Shown: in pieces, positions 62,986-64,000 of the stretch | How the letters are laid out: the number at the start of each line of letters is the position of its first letter | How positions within the stretch are numbered: the stretch's first letter is position 1 | DNA from: Chelativorans sp. AA-79 | Lineage (GTDB): Bacteria > Pseudomonadota > Alphaproteobacteria > Rhizobiales > Rhizobiaceae | DNA: 64,000 nt | Direction of reading: 5' to 3' | Assembly: GCF_029457495.1 (NCBI RefSeq) | Contig: NZ_CP120361.1 | Location: forward strand, 5,098,001 to 5,162,000 | Notes under the pieces: generated by a model | Seen by the model: only the letters and a program-made list of their open reading frames with translations | What the model was told of the DNA's origin: nothing | Database searches by the model: none | Made by a program: the position numbers and the translations under genes

Positions 62986-63924
62986 ATGGCGCGTCGCGGA
63001 AAGAAGAAGGGCCGGCCCGTCTCCGGCTGGCTGGTGCTGGACAAGCCAGCGGGCCTCGGCTCCACGGAGGCCGTATCCAAGGTGAAGTGGCTTTTTGGTG
63101 CCCAGAAGGCCGGCCATGCCGGCACGCTCGACCCGCTCGCCTCCGGCATGCTGCCGATTGCGCTCGGCGAGGCCACCAAGACCGTGCCCTATGTCATGGA
63201 AGGAGCGAAGATCTACCGCTTCACCGTTGCCTGGGGGGAGGAGCGCTCAACCGACGATCTGGAAGGCCCAGTCACGAAATCGTCCGGCAAAGCACCGTCC
63301 GAAGGGGACATAAGGGCGCTGCTGCCGCGCTATACTGGCCTGATCATGCAGATGCCACCGCAGTTTTCGGCCGTCAAGATCGGCGGCGAGCGCGCCTATG
63401 ATCTGGCGCGCGAGGGCGAAGTCGTTGAGATCGCCGCTCGCGAAGTGGAAATCGGGCGCCTCGACCTCGTCTCCATTCCCGAGAGCGGCAGGGCCGTGTT
63501 CGAGGTTGAATGCGGCAAGGGCACCTATGTGCGTTCGCTGGCGCGCGACCTGGGGCGCGATCTGGGCTGTTACGGGCATGTGGCCGACCTCCGCCGCACG
63601 GAGGTCTATCCATTCGGGCCCGCACAGCTGGTCCCCCTCAAGACCCTGGAAGATGCCGCCGCGGAGGCGGCTGACGAGGCCGAACGCTTCAAGGCTCTCG
63701 ATGCGTTCCTTCTCGGCACGGAAATGGCCCTCGACGGTCTGCCCGAGGTGGCCCTCAGCGACGATGCGGCAAGCCGCATCCGGCTCGGCAATCCGGTGAT
63801 CGTCCGGGGACGCGATGCGCCCGTCGAAGCGCCGGAGGCTTGGGCCAGTGCACGCGGACGGCTTATCGCGATCGGCATGGTGGAAGCCGGCATGTTCAAG
63901 CCGAAGCGGGTATTCGGCGCCTGA
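62986..63924 (+). CDS. truB: tRNA pseudouridine(55) synthase TruB
   Basis: A 312-residue pseudouridine synthase for U55 in the T loop of tRNAs. [23 protein letters not shown], the catalytic motif [23 protein letters not shown] (Asp in GTLDPLA near residue 50), and [19 protein letters not shown] are the family signatures. ATG at 62986 is favoured over an upstream frame start as the protein begins with a basic [11 protein letters not shown] typical of rhizobia. It lies 46 bases after rbfA; rpsO would be expected to follow outside the window. Confidence 0.95.
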   Translation: MARRGKKKGRPVSGWLVLDKPAGLGSTEAVSKVKWLFGAQKAGHAGTLDPLASGMLPIALGEATKTVPYVMEGAKIYRFTVAWGEERSTDDLEGPVTKSSGKAPSEGDIRALLPRYTGLIMQMPPQFSAVKIGGERAYDLAREGEVVEIAAREVEIGRLDLVSIPESGRAVFEVECGKGTYVRSLARDLGRDLGCYGHVADLRRTEVYPFGPAQLVPLKTLEDAAAEAADEAERFKALDAFLLGTEMALDGLPEVALSDDAASRIRLGNPVIVRGRDAPVEAPEAWASARGRLIAIGMVEAGMFKPKRVFGA

Positions 63925-64000
63925 GCATTGACGACCTTCCCGGCTTCTGTTGCAACACTTGCCTGAGTTCCGCATTGAAACGAGAATGCGGGTTGGACTG

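Overview
The window comes from a GC-rich alphaproteobacterium of the order Hyphomicrobiales (Rhizobiales), most like Mesorhizobium, Chelativorans or Nitratireductor. The basis is the order of housekeeping genes on the right (tsaB, rimI, plsC, miaB, phoH, ybeY, corC, XRE regulator, metK, trmB, rimP, nusA, ylxR, infB, rbfA, truB), the single-gene malate synthase G, and the rhizobial style of the proteins. Genus is an inference.

The window has two halves meeting near a tRNA-Arg(CCG) gene at about 40.4 kb. Left of it (1 to about 40.4 kb) is accessory DNA that looks like part of an integrative conjugative element. It holds a broken DsbA-like gene with a MerR-type regulator, two IS110-family transposases (one decayed), a complete trbBCDEJKLFGI mating-pair operon with its usual DUF2274 gene, a LysR regulator, a drug-efflux permease, and a long copper and redox island. 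No relaxase, coupling protein or integrase lies in the window, so the other end of the element is elsewhere. The tRNA-Arg is followed on its 5' side by a 44-nt and then a 15-nt 5' fragment of a related tRNA-Arg gene, as if repeated integrations had cut the native gene.

The copper island has two visible circuits. Six near-identical MerR/CueR-type operators (TTGACC, then TTCC-N7-GGA) stand before an MFS permease, two copper P-type ATPases, copZ, a small gene coupled to the LysR gene, and a second small unknown gene; cueR itself is in the copA operon. The products cover cytoplasmic export (two P1B ATPases, CopZ), periplasmic oxidation (multicopper oxidase, cytochrome c), metal binding (DUF411, two DUF305 proteins), and thiol chemistry (glutaredoxin, 2Fe-2S ferredoxin reductase, glutaredoxin-MauE fusion next to a CsoR-type repressor). 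The second circuit is a QseBC/PmrAB-like two-component system with four exact CTTAAG-N5-CTTAAG boxes, before its own operon, a dsbA-dsbD-tlpA operon, a thioredoxin-like gene and an L,D-transpeptidase. Together this reads as copper export coupled to repair of periplasmic disulfides and of the cell wall.

Right of the tRNA is core chromosome: two small related secreted proteins, a hydantoinase/oxoprolinase-type protein, glcB, a GNAT acetyltransferase, and then the tRNA-modification, ribosome-maturation and translation-initiation genes. The lnt gene that I would expect between corC and the XRE gene is absent; about 790 bases without a recognisable gene lie there. A 54-residue gene with its own terminator sits between trmB and rimP, and rimP has a promoter followed by a terminator-like hairpin in its leader.
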